Origin: Candidatus Sivonenia alaskensis PMM_0068
Lineage (GTDB): Bacteria; Cyanobacteriota; Cyanobacteriia; Gloeobacterales; PMM-0068
Assembly (NCBI GenBank): GCA_949127685.1
Contig: CASBPW010000086.1
Coordinates: 1-7,489 of the forward strand
Direction: 5' to 3'
DNA: 7,489 nt
Under the pieces are notes generated by a model. That model had not been told where the DNA came from, did no database searches, and saw only the letters and a list, made by a program, of their open reading frames with translations. Made by a program: the position numbers and the translations under genes. Of this stretch, positions 5,760-7,489 are shown one piece after another (positions within the stretch are counted from its first letter, which is position 1; each line of letters opens with the position of its first letter).

Positions 5760-6923
5760 TTACGCCGCTCTTGTCGCTGAAGCCACCATCGAGGCCAACT
5801 CGGCTAATAGCTGCGGCGAAATGCTGGACTGGGTTGGCTGCAATTGGATATCTGGTATCCCTCCCATGAGTTCAAATGCCCGCATCAGGGTCCGATCTCG
5901 CCAGATATTCGGTAGAGGAGAATTTTGCATAGTCTGGGCGCTGAAGCCCCATTTCCAGCCACCCAAAACACCAGCAACCAAGCGGTTCGCCACGTTGGTC
6001 ACGACCTTGTTGCTACTTGGGTCAGTTAAAAACTGTTTGTTGAGCCACGGTGCCTGACGCCAATTCACCATCAACCAAGCCAGAGATATCAAGTCATGGG
6101 CTACCACTGAACGGGAGGCAATGACCAGCCCCTGTTGTGGTGCGATCACATGACCCAGATCTGGGCCGAAAGTAGCCAGCACCTTATCTGCCGCTGTAAC
6201 GACTAGACGTTGCTTTTGCAAAAGGGTGGGAACGGTGTTAGCCTCGGCGGTTTTTTCTTGGATGCTCTTGGCGGCATGATGATATTCCAGGCGGGTGTCA
6301 TAGCGCATGTAGCCAACCACAGACTTAATTCCGAGGGTATTCCCCAGCAGGGCGTGGCGGCTACAGCGTGGCATTGACACGATGTGATCCACCTCCTGAA
6401 GCACGTTAGGTAGCATGATGCCCCTCTCCCAGTGAGAGCCCGTGACGGGCTGTTCTTCATAGAAACTCTCCCAGCCCGCTTCTTCGAAGAAAGCCCACTC
6501 GGCCCCAGCCTCTAGAACAGGATTCAACAGCCCAGCACTCTCCGCCAGCTTGCGGGTACTGCCTTTACAGCCCTCAGGGCTCTGGTGGAGATGAAAAACC
6601 CCGCTCATGTCGCCCACCACGACGCGCCCCGCTCCTTTTTCCTTAAGCAAGCGGATCATGCTTCTCACAGCAAGGGGGCTGGTGGTAGACGGGTAGGGTT
6701 TGCCTGAGTTAATCACTGGTTTAATGAATACGCTGTCACCGGGCTGGAGCCAGTCAAGGTTATCGACGGCAAGAGTGGCGTCGCGGATGGCCTGATCCAT
6801 GTCCTGGGACGAGGGATCTCGGTTCAAGGGGGCCATGCTCACAGTTTCGCTCCGTCCGGAACCGAGATTCATAGGATTTTGCATAACATCGCGCCTTAAA
6901 TAAAATGACAGTTTAAACGACAT
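5760..6923 (-). CDS. DUF362 domain-containing protein
   Basis: A 387-residue protein whose sequence follows the DUF362 pattern; members are often found with or fused to ferredoxin-like iron-sulphur modules, but a general function is not established. Signs of the family: GDSVFIKPVINSGK (62-75, the IKPN-like element), TTSPLAVRSMIRLLKEKGAG (80-99), VVVGDMSGVF (101-110, the GDS-like element), VDHIVSMPRCSRHALLGNTL (178-197) leading to IKSVVGYMRYD (199-209), and a C-terminal GLVIASRSVVAHDLISLAWL (265-284). There is no CxxCxxC ferredoxin motif; only two cysteines (119 and 187) are present. No clear signal peptide or membrane helix is seen. The start is uncertain: the ATG at 6923 has no Shine-Dalgarno sequence, while an in-frame ATG at 6884 (residue 14) has AAGG nine bases before it. 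The gene is transcribed away from the SulP gene and is followed by an inverted repeat. Confidence 0.75.
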   Translation of the reverse strand: MSFKLSFYLRRDVMQNPMNLGSGRSETVSMAPLNRDPSSQDMDQAIRDATLAVDNLDWLQPGDSVFIKPVINSGKPYPSTTSPLAVRSMIRLLKEKGAGRVVVGDMSGVFHLHQSPEGCKGSTRKLAESAGLLNPVLEAGAEWAFFEEAGWESFYEEQPVTGSHWERGIMLPNVLQEVDHIVSMPRCSRHALLGNTLGIKSVVGYMRYDTRLEYHHAAKSIQEKTAEANTVPTLLQKQRLVVTAADKVLATFGPDLGHVIAPQQGLVIASRSVVAHDLISLAWLMVNWRQAPWLNKQFLTDPSSNKVVTNVANRLVAGVLGGWKWGFSAQTMQNSPLPNIWRDRTLMRAFELMGGIPDIQLQPTQSSISPQLLAELASMVASATRAA

Positions 6924-7221
6924 GATAGTCGGTGCTGAGGTAAGAGCTATCAGCAGCCACTTAGCCGGAACGTTAGCCCGCTATCGCAACAGGATTTTTG
7001 AGTGACTGGGAACCTGGAGATTGGGTGGTTTGTGGGTGATCTGTGGGGTGTGAGCGCCGTCCGCCAGTCAGCCGCCTACTGAACGTGGCCTCCCAGTGGC
7101 TGAGTCGGTAAATTGGACAGATTACCCTGCTCGTCTCGGTGATGGTTGGTGTACTGTTCTTTTGGAAGGGGCTTTTCTTCTGGAAAGAACTACCTGGCTG
7201 ATTGGCGTAACCGAGAAAACG
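6924..7221. promoter_or_regulatory. Divergent intergenic region between the DUF362 and SulP genes
   Basis: These 298 bp separate two divergently transcribed genes and must hold both promoters, unless the SulP coding frame starts further upstream. No convincing -35/-10 pair, operator palindrome, riboswitch or RNA gene could be picked out by eye. The stretch 7020-7052 is rich in G and T on the + strand. The SulP reading frame is open back to 7054. Confidence 0.45.
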
Positions 7222-7489
7222 ATGGTACGTTCAAAAATATCTAATCAATTGCAAGCGTCTCCCAATTGGAGGGCGGATAGCAGCGCGGCGCTCACCAATA
7301 CTCTGACGATGATCCCCGATGCCCTGGCGAATGCCCTGCTGATGGGGGTTAATCCGGTCTTTGGCCTGCATGCCCTGATGGTAGGAACTCCCCTGGGTGC
7401 CCTGTTTAGCGGGTCTGCGTTCATGACCATTAATGCCACCGGTGCTATTGCGGTAGTAGCGGCGGGTGTGCTGGCAGAGTATAGGCCAG
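7222..7489 (+). CDS. SulP-family inorganic anion transporter, N-terminal fragment
   Basis: An ATG at 7222 opens a frame with no stop to the end of the window (89 codons). The product resembles the start of SulP (SLC26-like) transporters, membrane proteins that carry sulfate, bicarbonate or related anions. After about 24 polar residues comes the first helix region TLTMIPDALANALLMGVNP, matching the family pattern in which a helix with a Pro-Asp/Glu-Ala/Gly motif is followed by a GxxPxxGLYA-like segment, here GVNPVFGLHALMVGTPLGAL. The next segment, SGSAFMTINATGAIAVV, matches the third helix. A GAGA four-mer (7213-7216) five bases upstream is a modest Shine-Dalgarno match. The frame stays open upstream to 7054 with a GTG at 7096, so a longer N-terminus cannot be excluded. 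The substrate, and any C-terminal STAS domain, lie beyond the window. Confidence 0.72.
   Translation, partial: MVRSKISNQLQASPNWRADSSAALTNTLTMIPDALANALLMGVNPVFGLHALMVGTPLGALFSGSAFMTINATGAIAVVAAGVLAEYRP

Noticed and set aside
7142..7201. Short + strand frame of 19 codons, MVGVLFFWKGLFFWKELPG, upstream of the SulP gene
   Set aside because: It is too short, has no clear ribosome binding site, and could be chance; a leader peptide role is not supported.
1..7489. Search for CRISPR arrays, tRNA/rRNA genes, insertion-sequence ends or defence gene clusters
   Set aside because: No spaced direct repeats, tRNA-like cloverleaf, transposase motifs or known defence gene sets were seen; Uma2 alone is not evidence of a defence system.

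Overview
The window looks like chromosomal DNA from a cyanobacterium with mid-range GC. Three copies of the HIP1 octamer (GCGATCGC) lie between 4934 and 5631, and the gene families (Uma2/DUF820, an S1C HtrA-type protease, a DUF362 protein, an ApbE linked to a short membrane haem protein) are typical of that phylum. No species call is possible from the sequence alone. There are seven protein-coding genes, two of them cut by the window ends. No rRNA, tRNA, CRISPR array, insertion sequence or phage gene was seen.

Layout. On the + strand, 1-1478 holds the 3' part of an FAD:protein FMN transferase gene (apbE) and, three bases later, a six-helix ferric-reductase-like haem protein; the two are evidently co-transcribed. 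The second gene converges on, and overlaps by 32 bp, a - strand UvrD/PcrA-type helicase gene (1447-3525). Upstream of the helicase on the same strand, 78 bp away, is a secreted or periplasmic HtrA-like serine protease with one PDZ domain (3604-4545). A gene-poor stretch of 399 bp (4546-4944) follows. Next, still on the - strand, come a Uma2-family nuclease-fold protein (4945-5586) and a DUF362 protein (5760-6923), separated by a region with a 12-bp inverted repeat. A 298-bp divergent intergenic region then leads to the start of a + strand SulP-type anion transporter (7222 onward), which runs off the end.

Function. The clearest functional unit is apbE plus the membrane haem protein. ApbE attaches FMN covalently to extracytoplasmic proteins, and the haem protein carries two spaced histidine pairs but no NAD(P)H/FAD domain, so together they suggest a transmembrane electron-transfer route whose flavinylated partner lies outside the window, perhaps just upstream. 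The other genes look like independent housekeeping or accessory functions: DNA repair or replication, envelope proteolysis, a cyanobacterial multicopy family of unknown role, a DUF362 protein, and anion uptake. I do not see strong evidence for a wholly new system. The most rewarding points are the apbE/haem cassette, the unusual helicase motifs, the convergent overlap, and the inverted repeat between the DUF362 and Uma2 genes.
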